From CAWGHZ01 sp963822575 (GTDB taxonomy: Bacteria; Pseudomonadota; Alphaproteobacteria; MPNO01; DASWLB01), in NCBI GenBank assembly GCA_963822575.1, contig CAWGHZ010000006.1, forward strand, positions 1 through 64,000: a stretch of 64,000 nucleotides of DNA, read 5' to 3'. Of the stretch, positions 1-8,136 are shown in pieces (positions within the stretch are counted from its first letter, which is position 1; every line of letters starts with the position of its first letter). The position numbers and the translations under genes were made by a program. The notes under the pieces are model-generated. The model ran no database searches and had not been told where the DNA came from. It saw only the letters and a list, made by a program, of their open reading frames with translations.

Positions 1-111
1 ACATGCCAGGCGACGCCCTCGAGCCCGGCCTGTGTTTCAGCACCCAATCGGGACCCCATCCCGAATGCCGCCGAACGCGTTGAAGTTGCATGAAAAATTC
101 CTGAGGCGCCA

Positions 112-139
112 GGGTCCCAATCGGCGCCGATAGGGACCC
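112..139. repeat. 28-bp near-perfect palindrome beside a broken integrase gene
   Basis: The arms GGGTCCCAATCGGC and GCCGATAGGGACCC are reverse complements apart from one base. Further GGGACCCC or GGGGTCCC copies lie near 50, 133 and 194, all within about 150 bp and just beyond the broken end of the integrase gene. It could be a recombinase or regulator site of a lost element; that role is inference. Confidence 0.5.
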
Positions 140-167
140 CGCCTCCGGGCCGGTTCCTGTAATAACA

Positions 168-566
168 TCAAAGACATAAGCGCGACTTTGACGGGGTCCC
201 TGTTGGGCACTTATCTACAGTGCTGTGCGCCTCGATGAATTTGCCGGCGCAGTCCTCGAAGCTGACCCCACGGGCTCGCGCGAGCCGAGCGGCAGCCCGC
301 GCCTCATTGCGCTTGTCGATCGGGTCGATACCATCGAGCAGTAGCCGACGCGCCTCGCGCGCCCTCTCCCTCGCGTCCTTTAGTGATACCGTTTGGAGCG
401 GACCGAGACCCATGTGGCCTGGGCGCCCGTCGAGCATGTAGCGGAACAGCCAAGCCTTCGTGCCGACCTCCGAGATCTGTAGCCACAGGCCTCCGCCGTC
501 ACCATATCGGCCCGGCTTGTTGAGGGAGCTAATTTGAACTGCCGTGAGCTTATTGGCAGCACGCAT
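168..566 (-). pseudogene. Truncated tyrosine recombinase (P4-type integrase), N-terminal part
   Basis: The first ~110 residues match the N-terminal arm-binding domain (DUF4102 type) of P4-like integrases: a start with KLTAVQISSLNKPGRYGDGGG, then a stretch ending in the domain's usual DARERAREARRLLLDGIDP. Full proteins are about 400 residues and carry a catalytic R-H-R-Y domain. Here the frame breaks after FIEAH and stops 18 codons later, so the catalytic half is missing and nothing resembling it remains in positions 1-167. No tRNA is visible next to it. It is best read as a dead remnant of an integrated element. Confidence 0.8.
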
Positions 567-879
567 CTATCAGCCGACTATCCAGAGGTTTCCCAGCCCA
601 CATTTCTGCCTACAAACGCGAACTGGCTTTTACCGGAATATGCCGGAAACGTCCAGATGGGTCATCCTGCGCAGTGCATTGATTTCAGGTCGAGACTCGG
701 AACGAACCGGAACTGGCCGGACGCCCCGGAAACGGACTCTCCCTCCGCCATCTCTCGGCTTACCGACTTTCTCCGATACGCCGGCACGGCCGCCAATCCG
801 CGCGAAATTGGGGAGGGCGCGACCGACGTTCCGAACCGAGCCCAAGCCTGAGGGCGCCATCGGCCGCGGTGTCCGTTCT

Positions 880-1406
880 CTGAGGGCGGAAGCCCTCGAC
901 CGCGTTGAGCCACGATGCGCTGGTCGGGTGAAGTGGAAGGTGACGCGGGGATGGTGGTCGAGCCAGGCCATCGCCTTGGGGTGCTTGTGGGCAGCATAGT
1001 TGTCGCGGATCACGTGGATGTCCTTCTTCGGCGGCACGGCGCGTTCGATGGCATTGAGGAAGCGGATGAACTCCTGATGCCTGTGGCGTTGCATGCATCA
1101 GCCGATGACCTTGTCCGGCCCGAGCGGCCGGACGCGGGACGGCCGCGTCTTGTCGCGCAGCAGCCCTTCGACACCCTCTTCCATGAAACGCTTCTGCCAG
1201 CGCCATACGGCCGCCTTGCCCTTGGCCGTGCGACGCATGATTGCCACCGTGCCGAGGCCGTCGGCGGTGGCGAGAACGATACTGGCTCGCCACACGTGCT
1301 TTTGCGGGCTGTTGCGGTCCGCGACGACGCTTTCGAGCCGGGTGCGGTCCGCCGCGGTCAGTTCGACAACGATTCCTCTGCCCATCGCGCAAACTCGCAC
1401 GTCCAC
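880..1406 (-). mobile_element. Degenerate IS630-family transposase remnant
   Basis: The segment 1098-1406 encodes the N-terminal helix-turn-helix part, ending in KTRPSRVRPLGPDKVIG and a stop. The next segment, in another frame, begins CMQRHRHQEFIRFLNAIE and carries the DDE-region motif DNYAAHKHP. A full-length relative would have roughly 150-200 residues between these pieces, including the first catalytic aspartates, so an internal deletion has fused the ends. A one-base loss shifts the frame again before SASWLNAVEGF. The protein cannot be active. The element's upstream end lies next to a cut HEPN gene, suggesting it truncated that gene on insertion. Confidence 0.8.
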
Positions 1407-1444
1407 CGACCCACGGAATCCTCAATCGGATTTCTATATCGGGC

Positions 1445-1624
1445 TCACTCCACTCGGTACTTCTTCGCCGAAAACCTAACGTAGCCTTCCCAGTGTGCGT
1501 AGCAGAGGGCAACCGACGCTCGCAGCAAAACCGTCCGCAGATTCTTGTCGCTACGCCTGATCGCCGTCTTGAGGTCCGATATCTCCTTAATGGGCCAGTT
1601 ACGATCCGCAGTTAGCGCGAGCAT
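1445..1624 (-). pseudogene. N-terminal fragment of a MAE_28990-like HEPN protein
   Basis: The 59 codons from ATG 1624 read as a helical start with SDKNLRTVLLRASVALCYAHW, which resembles the first helices of the MAE_28990/MAE_18760-like HEPN family of putative RNases in defence systems. Family members are usually over 200 residues, and the conserved part stops at about residue 52, some 40 bp before the IS630 remnant. The longer open frame upstream to 2011 looks like chance coding opposite another ORF. The assignment rests on pattern memory, not on a search. Confidence 0.45.
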
Positions 1625-1685
1625 TTGACTCGAATCTTTGACGATCGTGATTGCCAAGAAATGAACACATCCTACCATGGCTCCC

Positions 1686-1946
1686 ATGTCCGATCTCGAC
1701 GATGCAATCGTCCGAGCCGCGTTGTGGGATGCGCGGCGCTTGATGGAAGGAGGTCTGGCAGCTTCAATCGCTGTGGACCACGCGTGCCGGGGAGCCTGGC
1801 TCGAATACCGCCATCGTGTGTATCTGAGCCTCAGAAACGAGGTCGAAGAAGTCTCCAGGGCGCCGCAGCATGGATCCCCAAGTACCCACCACTTTGGACG
1901 ACGACGCTGGTTAGAATACCGGGCGACGTTCATTGGAGACAGAGCC
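1686..1946 (+). other. Open frame upstream of and in phase with the small membrane protein
   Basis: From ATG 1686 the frame begins MSDLDDAIVRAALWDARRL and continues with a hydrophilic helical stretch to about residue 55, which looks like genuine protein sequence of unknown family. It then becomes low-quality (SPSTHHFGRRR) and runs without a stop into the small membrane protein that begins at 1947. Either two small genes were joined by a deletion, or this is a 169-residue protein. The true boundary cannot be decided from sequence alone. Confidence 0.35.
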
Positions 1947-2192
1947 ATGCCCACCGACCGATATACCAAGACCGTTCTCACAGTTATCGCTGCTTCGCTC
2001 GTGGTGCTCATCGTCCAGAATGCCGTCGTGAATGCGATCGCTCAGCAGCCGCGACTGGCATGCCCAGCATCGAACCCGTGCTACGTGTCGAACACTGGGC
2101 TCACGCCACTCAACGTCACGACGGCGCACGTGCCCATGCGGTCCTCCGATCACCTACGTGGTATCCCGGAAAAAAGTGGGCAGATTAAGTAA
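1947..2192 (+). CDS. Small single-span membrane protein, function unknown
   Basis: This is an 81-residue protein starting MPTDRYTKTVLTVIAASLVV. A short basic N-terminus is followed by one hydrophobic helix (about residues 9-31), then a polar tail with two cysteines (39 and 45). Short proteins with this DRYTKxVLTVIA start are familiar in alphaproteobacteria as hypothetical proteins. The helix may be an uncleaved signal anchor. GAGACAGAG precedes the ATG as a weak ribosome site. No function can be given. Confidence 0.5.
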   Translation: MPTDRYTKTVLTVIAASLVVLIVQNAVVNAIAQQPRLACPASNPCYVSNTGLTPLNVTTAHVPMRSSDHLRGIPEKSGQIK

Positions 2193-2230
2193 GGGCGCGG
2201 ATCCGCGGGGCGGTTTGGTTTTCGTCGCTG

Positions 2231-3649
2231 CTAAAGCAGCGCCTGGGTCAGGCGGGCCAGATACTCGTCGATCTTCTCGCCCAGCGGCCGGTTCGCCCAC
2301 GCCTCGGGCGCGATACGCGTTGCTTTTGCTAGGTCGCGCTGGAAGATCCTGTGAAGCTGTTTGGCCGTCGCGCTGCCCAGCACGACCACGTCCACCTCGT
2401 CGTTGAACAAGACGCTGCGGTGGTCGAAGTTCGACGAGCCGACGATCGACCAGACCCCGTCGATCACCAAGATCTTCGAATGTAGAACCACGCCGTGCGT
2501 TTCGAAGATCTTCACCCCTGCCTCCAGAAGATCCTCGTAGCGCGAATGGGCCACATCGGTCGCAAGGTCCGAATCGGTGTGGTCTGGCAGCAGGACGCGC
2601 ACGTCGACGCCGCGCTCGGCCGCATCCTCTAGCCCTTCCATCTCGTCATGAGTCGGCACGAAATAGGCGGCAGTGAGCTCGATACTTCTCTCCGCGTTGC
2701 GGATCGCACTCAGTGCGCTCGCGTAGTAGCTCCAATCCTTGTCGTTCGGCGCGCTGCCCAGGACGCGCACCACCTCCGGCCCCTCACGTCCCAGATGCGG
2801 GAAGAACCCGTGCGTGTCGAGCTTGGGGCCGCGCTGCGCCCGCCAATGGTCGAGGAAAAGCGACTGCAGTTCGGCGACCTCGGGCCCGTCGATCTCGATG
2901 TCGGTGTCGCGCCACGGCAGGTTCGCGTCCGACGCGGGGGCGCTCGACTTGCCGATCGGGTTGGGCTGGTACTTCGTGCTCAGATTGACGCCCCCCACGA
3001 TCGCGTGCTCGCCGTCGACGATCAGGATCTTGCGGTGGTCCCGGTCGTTCGGCGCGTAGGGCGTGCGAGCCTTCAGGGGATCGAGGGGGTTGAACTCCAA
3101 CAGCCGGACGCCCGCCGCCCTGAGGCGATCGAAAAACGCCGGCGGCGTGTCGCCCGAACCGTAGGCGTCGTACATCACATTGACGGCGACGCCCTGGCGC
3201 CGCTCGGAGATCAGCAAATCGCTGAGGCGTTCACCGCCGCTGCTGATGTCCTCCAGAATATAATATTCGAGGTTGATGCTCGACCGCGCCGCGCGCATCA
3301 GCTGGAACATCGCGGGGAAACTCTGCCACCCGTCACGCAGAATTCGGGTCCGGTTGCCGCCAATGAGCGGCCGTTCGGCCAGCGCCTCCTCAATTGCGGC
3401 ATGGCGCTGCAGGACACCAGTTTCGTCCGGCTTCCTGGCCAGGCGAGCGATGATTTTCCGGCTCTCGTGTGCGGAAAGCGGCCCCGGGGGCGCCACAATA
3501 TGCGGTGCTTGCGGATTGGCCGAAGCCTGCTCGATTTTGGGACTAAGGTCGGGAACGGCCGCGCAGCCCGCGAGCGCTGCGGCCGCGACCGCGACTGCAA
3601 CGCAGCGCACGGAATGGCTTGGGAAGAAGGACATTGCGGTCGCGCTCAT
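2231..3649 (-). CDS. Phospholipase D / cardiolipin synthase-like lipoprotein
   Basis: This 472-residue protein has two PLD domains. It begins with a lipoprotein signal whose lipobox is LAGC (residues 26-29), so Cys29 is probably acylated and the enzyme held at the membrane. The first HKD motif is H205-K207-D212 (in DHRKILIVDG) and the second is H390-K392-D397 (in LHSKILVIDG); both are intact. Family members use the paired histidines for phosphatidyl transfer or phosphodiester hydrolysis, commonly on cardiolipin or phosphatidylglycerol. A lipidated form instead of a multi-span N-terminus points to a periplasmic-side phospholipase or ClsC-like synthase. ATG 3634 (Met6) is an alternative start. 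It sits alone, divergent from the amidohydrolase. Confidence 0.87.
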   Translation of the reverse strand: MSATAMSFFPSHSVRCVAVAVAAAALAGCAAVPDLSPKIEQASANPQAPHIVAPPGPLSAHESRKIIARLARKPDETGVLQRHAAIEEALAERPLIGGNRTRILRDGWQSFPAMFQLMRAARSSINLEYYILEDISSGGERLSDLLISERRQGVAVNVMYDAYGSGDTPPAFFDRLRAAGVRLLEFNPLDPLKARTPYAPNDRDHRKILIVDGEHAIVGGVNLSTKYQPNPIGKSSAPASDANLPWRDTDIEIDGPEVAELQSLFLDHWRAQRGPKLDTHGFFPHLGREGPEVVRVLGSAPNDKDWSYYASALSAIRNAERSIELTAAYFVPTHDEMEGLEDAAERGVDVRVLLPDHTDSDLATDVAHSRYEDLLEAGVKIFETHGVVLHSKILVIDGVWSIVGSSNFDHRSVLFNDEVDVVVLGSATAKQLHRIFQRDLAKATRIAPEAWANRPLGEKIDEYLARLTQALL

Positions 3650-4069
3650 GCCATCGGAAGGGCCACAAATTGCGGTCGCCAGCGGCTCAACGGCCCTGCG
3701 GCCGTCTCGTTCCCATTTCGTCCAAGGTTTTCATGCCACCCGACGGCGTCATGGCCGTGATCGCACACCCGATGTCGTGGCCCGAGGGTATGGGGGGCGA
3801 TCTCAGGAGCCTCGGAGGCCAGGACCGCACCGGCCATGAAATCATTACGCGGACTGAAAAATTGAGGATGGGGGGCCTGGGGGATGTCGGGTTTTGGGCC
3901 CAGAACGGACGCGGGCTGACAAGTTGTCCCGGTCTGAGAGTAGCCAGGACCTCTTGCTGCGACGGTCATCCGAACGACGACGCCGCGGTCAAAAGCGGTC
4001 ACAATCGAGTACGCTGTTTCGGCCGAGAGAACGAACTCGGCCATCAATTCAAGCACGGGAGGAAATCAG
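3650..4069. other. Gene-free stretch between divergent genes
   Basis: About 420 bp separate the divergent phospholipase and amidohydrolase genes. An open frame on the minus strand (3646-4056) has proline- and histidine-rich content unlike a real protein. Only the ribosome site GGGAGG at 4058-4063 for the following gene could be identified. Confidence 0.5.
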
Positions 4070-5134
4070 GTGGGCATGGGACCGTCAGGAATTGGATTTG
4101 TCGAGTGTGAGCCGCTTCGTGCGGCACCCACGGAAGGGGCCGGTGGTTCGGCCCCGCATGCGCACCGCCGCAACGTTGTCGTCAACGGAACCCGAGTCCG
4201 GACGGTGGATGTGCACGCCCATTGCGCGGTACCCGCGGCCTTGGCGGTAATCGGCCACGCCCTCGAAAATCCCGGCTTGCTTATGACCGATGTTGCAACG
4301 CGCATCGCGGCGATGGACGAGCAGGGTATCGACGTCGCGGCGCTCAGCATCAATCCGTACTGGTACCATGCTGCGCGTGACACCGCAGTCGAGTTGATCA
4401 GAATCCAGAACGAAGCCCTGGTCGAAATTTGCGCCGCCACCCCTGATCGCTTCGTCGCTTTCGCCACCGCCGCCTTGCAACATCCCGATCTTGCCGTCGA
4501 GCAAATCGAACACGCCGCCAAGATACTCGGATTTCGCGGCGTGAGCGTTGGCGGAAGTGTGGAGGGCGACGAACTCTCTGACCCGAGATTTCATCCGTTC
4601 TGGGCCAAGTGCGAGGAGCTGGGAATGCTGGTCTTCCTGCATCCCACTGGAACGAAGGCGCTCGCGCAAAGCGGACGGCTGTCCGGCAGCGGGCTCCTGA
4701 CGAATACCATCGGTAATCCGCTCGAGACGACGATCGCGCTGACGCATTTGATTTTCGAAGGCACGCTCGACCGTTTTCCCGGCCTCAAGATTTGTGCTGC
4801 GCATGGAGGCGGCTATCTGCCCTCCTACGCCAATCGTTCGGACGCCGTCTGCCGAACGTTCCCCGATCGCGTGGGCCCGTTGCCAAAGAAGTCACCGACG
4901 TCCTACCTCAAAGGCGGCCAGCTCTATTTCGACACTATCGTCTTCACGCCCGAAGCGTTGCGTCATCTGATCGCCGAAACCGGACCGGGCCAAATCATGA
5001 TCGGGACAGACTATCCATTTCCGTGGACCAGCACAGAAATCGATCTTGTTCTAAACACGCCGGGCTTGAGCGACGACGATCGGATAGCGATCCTCGGCGG
5101 AACGGCATCCAAGCTGCTCGGGATCGACACCTGA
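4070..5134 (+). CDS. Amidohydrolase family 2 protein, ACMSD-like
   Basis: This 354-residue TIM-barrel metal enzyme shows the ligand pattern of the ACMSD (aminocarboxymuconate semialdehyde decarboxylase) superfamily: H49-x-H51 in VDVHAH, H191 in FLHPTG, H245 in AAHGGG and D314 in GTDYPF. Relatives decarboxylate or hydrolyse aromatic or ring-cleavage acids with one zinc. The GTG at 4070 is preferred because GGGAGG lies seven bases upstream; ATG 4076 is an alternative. The first ~40 residues are poorly conserved and may be an extension. It is not in an evident operon, and the substrate cannot be told from sequence. Confidence 0.85.
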   Translation: MGMGPSGIGFVECEPLRAAPTEGAGGSAPHAHRRNVVVNGTRVRTVDVHAHCAVPAALAVIGHALENPGLLMTDVATRIAAMDEQGIDVAALSINPYWYHAARDTAVELIRIQNEALVEICAATPDRFVAFATAALQHPDLAVEQIEHAAKILGFRGVSVGGSVEGDELSDPRFHPFWAKCEELGMLVFLHPTGTKALAQSGRLSGSGLLTNTIGNPLETTIALTHLIFEGTLDRFPGLKICAAHGGGYLPSYANRSDAVCRTFPDRVGPLPKKSPTSYLKGGQLYFDTIVFTPEALRHLIAETGPGQIMIGTDYPFPWTSTEIDLVLNTPGLSDDDRIAILGGTASKLLGIDT

Positions 5135-5195
5135 GTCGCCATCTTGCCAGTAGGATGCGGGCGGCATCCCCTCAAGCTCAGCGGCAGTGACCCGG

Positions 5196-5312
5196 CTAGG
5201 CGGGTCGTTGGGCGACGAGGTCAATCTCAATCAGCGCGTCGTGGGCGGGCCCGGTGACGCCGACGCAGATGCGGGGCGGGCAGGCATACCCGCGCGCCGA
5301 GTTTTCGATCAC
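5196..5312 (-). pseudogene. C-terminal fragment of a probable RidA-like protein
   Basis: The last 38 codons before the stop at 5196-5198 include VGVTGPAHDALIEIDLVA, which resembles the closing strand of RidA/YjgF proteins, where a short loop leads into ALVEIE-type sequence. No start or N-terminal domain exists upstream; instead the fragment abuts the end of the DUF1127 gene. It is probably the residue of a deletion. Chance similarity is possible because the match is so short. Confidence 0.35.
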
Positions 5313-5536
5313 GCCCTCCAGAACGGTTTGCCCGCCTCGTGGTCGATCTGGGCCCGTAATAGCCCAATGTCAGCCAACGTCCGATCATCGATCCTGATGG
5401 CTGCCCGACGACGAGCTGTACGGCTGCGCCAATTGGCGAGGGTTCCACGCACGTCCTCGAAGCCGTTCTGAATAAGAGTCAGCGGGCACGCCCCACTGTG
5501 GTTGCCGCCTCCCTGGGTGCTGAATATCGAAGCCAT
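5309..5536 (-). CDS. DUF1127 domain small protein
   Basis: The C-terminal 40 residues fit DUF1127: an arginine-rich helix (WRSRTARRRAAIRIDD) followed by RTLADIGLLRAQI and the closing KPFWRA. Such proteins are small, abundant in alphaproteobacteria, and some relatives have been linked to RNA turnover and to phosphate or nitrogen homeostasis; none of that can be assigned here. ATG 5536 is chosen because GGAGACGAGGAA directly precedes it; the frame is open to 5557. The ~30-residue N-terminus is unlike typical members, perhaps from past rearrangement, since a broken RidA-like end abuts it. Confidence 0.7.
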   Translation of the reverse strand: MASIFSTQGGGNHSGACPLTLIQNGFEDVRGTLANWRSRTARRRAAIRIDDRTLADIGLLRAQIDHEAGKPFWRA

Positions 5537-5920
5537 TTCCTCGTCTCCACCGGTCATGGGGCTTTTAGCTTAAATGCGCCCTGTCCTGGGGATGAGGTGA
5601 GGTCGGCAGACCGCGACCGGAAGCGACAAATGTCGCAACTGCCGCATATTCCCTGTCCGCGAACCGGCCTTTCACTTGCCACGGTGAGGGCTCGACGGTC
5701 CTCACCTCTGAGCGCTACGGGCCACCAAGAGGAGAAGGTTCGAACCCAGCTTCTTTCCCTCCACCAGTTTCCCGACGTGGAGATCTTCTCCTATCGGCCA
5801 GCGTGGCGCGAAAGCGGGCGGGTATGGGAGGCGTGCGGGCGGCGATCCCTGATGCCTACCGCGCGCTCCCCGGCCCCGTGTATTTTCGAGTATTCGGCGC
5901 GGGCAGGCAAGCGGGCGGGG
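5537..5920. other. Gene-free stretch
   Basis: No convincing gene was found in these ~380 bp. An open frame on the plus strand crosses it only as the antisense of the neighbouring SDR. A GGTTCGAACC palindrome followed by TCCCTCCACCA at about 5735-5775 recalls a tRNA T-loop and 3' end, but the T-stem does not pair. It is presumably the upstream region of the DUF1127 gene. Confidence 0.45.
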
Positions 5921-6703
5921 CTACGCCGCGCCAGAGACGTCGAGCGCGACCCCGTTGACGAAGCTCGCGCCTTCGGAGGCGAGGAAGCGAACGGCCGCCG
6001 CCACCTCGTCGGCGCGGCCGGCGCGGCCGGAGGGGTTGCGCGAGGAGAGCGCGGTGCGCGCCGCCTCGGGCAGGGCATCGTACCAGTCGCGCACGCGCGC
6101 GCCCTGTTCGGTGAGCACGAAGCCGGGCAAGACGGCGTTGACCGTGATGTTCCACGGTGCGAGCTGCTTGGCGAGCATGTAGGTGAGGCCCAAGACGCCC
6201 GCCTTGGCCGAGGCGTAGGGCAGAACGGCGCCGGCGGTGCCGGTCGGCCGACCCACTCCCTTTGCGAGGCCCGAGGAAAAGTTGACGATGCGCCCGTATT
6301 TCGCGGCCTTCATGTTCGGCACGACGGCGCGGCAGCAGAGATACGGCCCCTTGAGGTTGCGTTCGATCACCTCGTCCCAGATTGCCTCGGTCACGTCCTC
6401 GATGTCGTTGGCGGCGGTCGATCCGCTGCCACCCGCGTTGTTGACCAGGATGTCGATGCGCCCGAACGCGGCGTGCGCCGCCTCGACCATCGCGCGCGCC
6501 TCGCCCTCGATCGTGACGTCTGCGCGGCAGACCGCGACGCGAAGCCCGTCGGCGGCAAGGCGCTGGGCCGCGTCCGCGACCTTGTCGGCGTTGTAGTCGG
6601 AGAGGAGGACCGCGGCGCCGTCGCGCGCCAGCGCCTCGGCCGCGGCGAGGCCGAGCCCCTGGGCCGCACCTGTGACGATGGCCGCCCGGCCGGCGAAGCT
6701 CAC
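5921..6703 (-). CDS. SDR family NAD(P)-dependent oxidoreductase
   Basis: This 260-residue classical short-chain dehydrogenase has the cofactor motif TGAAQGLG (residues 11-18), the structural NNAG motif (88-91) and the catalytic Ser/Tyr-x3-Lys set with Y163 and K167 in YASAK. Asp36 after the second strand favours NAD over NADP. The start overlaps the end of the Rieske oxygenase gene by 4 bp (ATGA), so the two are translationally coupled. That suggests it oxidises the dihydrodiol or alcohol made by the oxygenase; the actual substrate is unknown. Confidence 0.9.
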   Translation of the reverse strand: MSFAGRAAIVTGAAQGLGLAAAEALARDGAAVLLSDYNADKVADAAQRLAADGLRVAVCRADVTIEGEARAMVEAAHAAFGRIDILVNNAGGSGSTAANDIEDVTEAIWDEVIERNLKGPYLCCRAVVPNMKAAKYGRIVNFSSGLAKGVGRPTGTAGAVLPYASAKAGVLGLTYMLAKQLAPWNITVNAVLPGFVLTEQGARVRDWYDALPEAARTALSSRNPSGRAGRADEVAAAVRFLASEGASFVNGVALDVSGAA

Positions 6704-7897
6704 TCTGCTGCGGCCGTCTTGCGCGCCGCCCGGATCTTGGCGAGCCCGTCCACCGGGCTCGAAATGCCCGGGAAGTCGATCAGCCGGTTCTTCGCGGGAT
6801 CGCGCACGACGGCGAGGTCGGGATCGAGGCCCTTTTCCACGCGGGCGATCTGCTCGTCGAGGAGCTTGCGGTAGAGCACGATGCCACGGTCGGAGAGGCC
6901 GAGATTCTCGTTGGTGCGGTCGTAGATCGCGCCCTGCGTCTCCAGCGCCATCTGGTCCTGGCTGAAGAACGATTTGAGGTCGTACTCGCCGTCCGCCGTC
7001 AGCATCGGCGGCACGTACTCGAAGGGCACGTCGGCGTCGGCTGGCGTGTGGACGGTCGCGCCGCCGCGGTCGGGTTCGAACGCGCAGAACACGACGCGCG
7101 TCGTCGCGTCGTCGATCGGGACGCGCCAGTGCATCACCTCAAGCGGCCCGTTCGGGATGCGCAGCATGTTGGGGAAGATCAGCGGCGGGCGGATCTCCAC
7201 CTCGGGCACGTCGCCGCCGTAATGGATCGCCTTGTCCATGCCCCATTCGCAGCGCGAGAACTCGAGCTTCTCGATCGGCCGGCGATAATAGGGCGCGAAC
7301 GGGTGCTTGAGGCCCAGCTGCACGTCCATCAACCCGTGCAGGAAGTAGGTGTGGGTCGAGTTCGGCCGTGTTCTCCTGGATCTGCAGCCAGTTGCAGCGA
7401 TGGTCGGGGAAGATTTTGACCTCGCGCGTTCCGTCCTCGCGCGCGACCACGTCCCAGCGCGGCAAGAGCGGCGCCTTGGCGGGGTCGGGGCCCATGTAGC
7501 AGAAGAGAAGCCCGCCGAGCTTCTCGACGGGATAGGCCCGAAGCTTGATCTCCCGCTTCATGGGCGTGTTCTGCGGCTCGAAGGGCATGTCGATGCAGTT
7601 GCCGGCGCAGTCGTACTTCCAGCCGTGATAGCAGCAGCGGATTCCGTCGTCCTCGAGATAGCCGTAATAGAGTGAGACGCCGCGGTGCTTGCAGAACTCC
7701 TCGACGCAGCCGTAATTGCCGTTCGCGTCACGGAAGACCAGCAGGTTTTCGCCCATCACCTTGATGCGCTTCTTGGAGTTCGCGGCGGTGATCTCGCCCG
7801 ACGGGCAGAGGGGCTGCCAGTAGCGGCGCAGAAGCTCGCCGCCCGGCGTGCCGGCACCGGTGTGGGTGAGCCGTTCGTTCTCTTCGCGCGTGATCAT
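6700..7897 (-). pseudogene. Rieske aromatic-ring-hydroxylating oxygenase, frameshifted
   Basis: The N-terminal frame from ATG 7897 holds the Rieske [2Fe-2S] site C69-x-H71 and C88-x2-H91. The C-terminal frame continues from about 7362 with STHTYFLHGLMDV, where one expects the D/N-x-x-H-x4-H mononuclear iron site. The frames differ by two bases: restoring GA in GCCGAACTC would read ENTAENSTHTYF, so a 2-bp deletion in a GAGA repeat is likely. Without correction no functional protein is made. The start is supported by GGGGA upstream. It sits between a TRAP permease remnant and a coupled SDR. Confidence 0.8.
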
Positions 7898-7972
7898 CGA
7901 AATGTCCCCAGGCCTTGCGGGTGGCCAGAACAATAGCACGGCGCCGGGCGCGGAAAACGACGCGAACCGCTC

Positions 7973-8074
7973 TCAACCCGTCAGGCGCGGCAGCCAGAGG
8001 GTGAGGCCGGGAAACAGCACAAGGATGGCGAGGCGGGCCGTGTCGGCAGCGCGGAAGGGAAGGAAAAATGTTCC
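7973..8074 (-). pseudogene. C-terminal remnant of a TRAP transporter large permease (DctM)
   Basis: The last ~30 codons before the stop at 7973 read ADTARLAILVLFPGLTLWLPR, matching the final helix and closing residues of DctM-type TRAP permeases (DIxRixLLvlFPxLsLWLP). The preceding frame to 8356 is not membrane-like. It is therefore a deletion remnant, lying between the molybdoenzyme and the Rieske oxygenase in the same orientation. Its presence fits the two DctP binding proteins nearby that have no permease. Confidence 0.6.
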
Positions 8075-8136
8075 CTGGCGGGCATGTCGACTTGTTGGCC
8101 CATGGCAGCGGCACGAGATGTCTGCGTTGACCGCGA

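Noticed and set aside
5732..5779. tRNA-like 3' end (GGTTCGAACC followed by TCCCTCCACCA)
   Set aside because: The T-stem would be GAAGG against CCAGC and does not pair, and no D-arm or anticodon arm lies upstream. Treated as chance.
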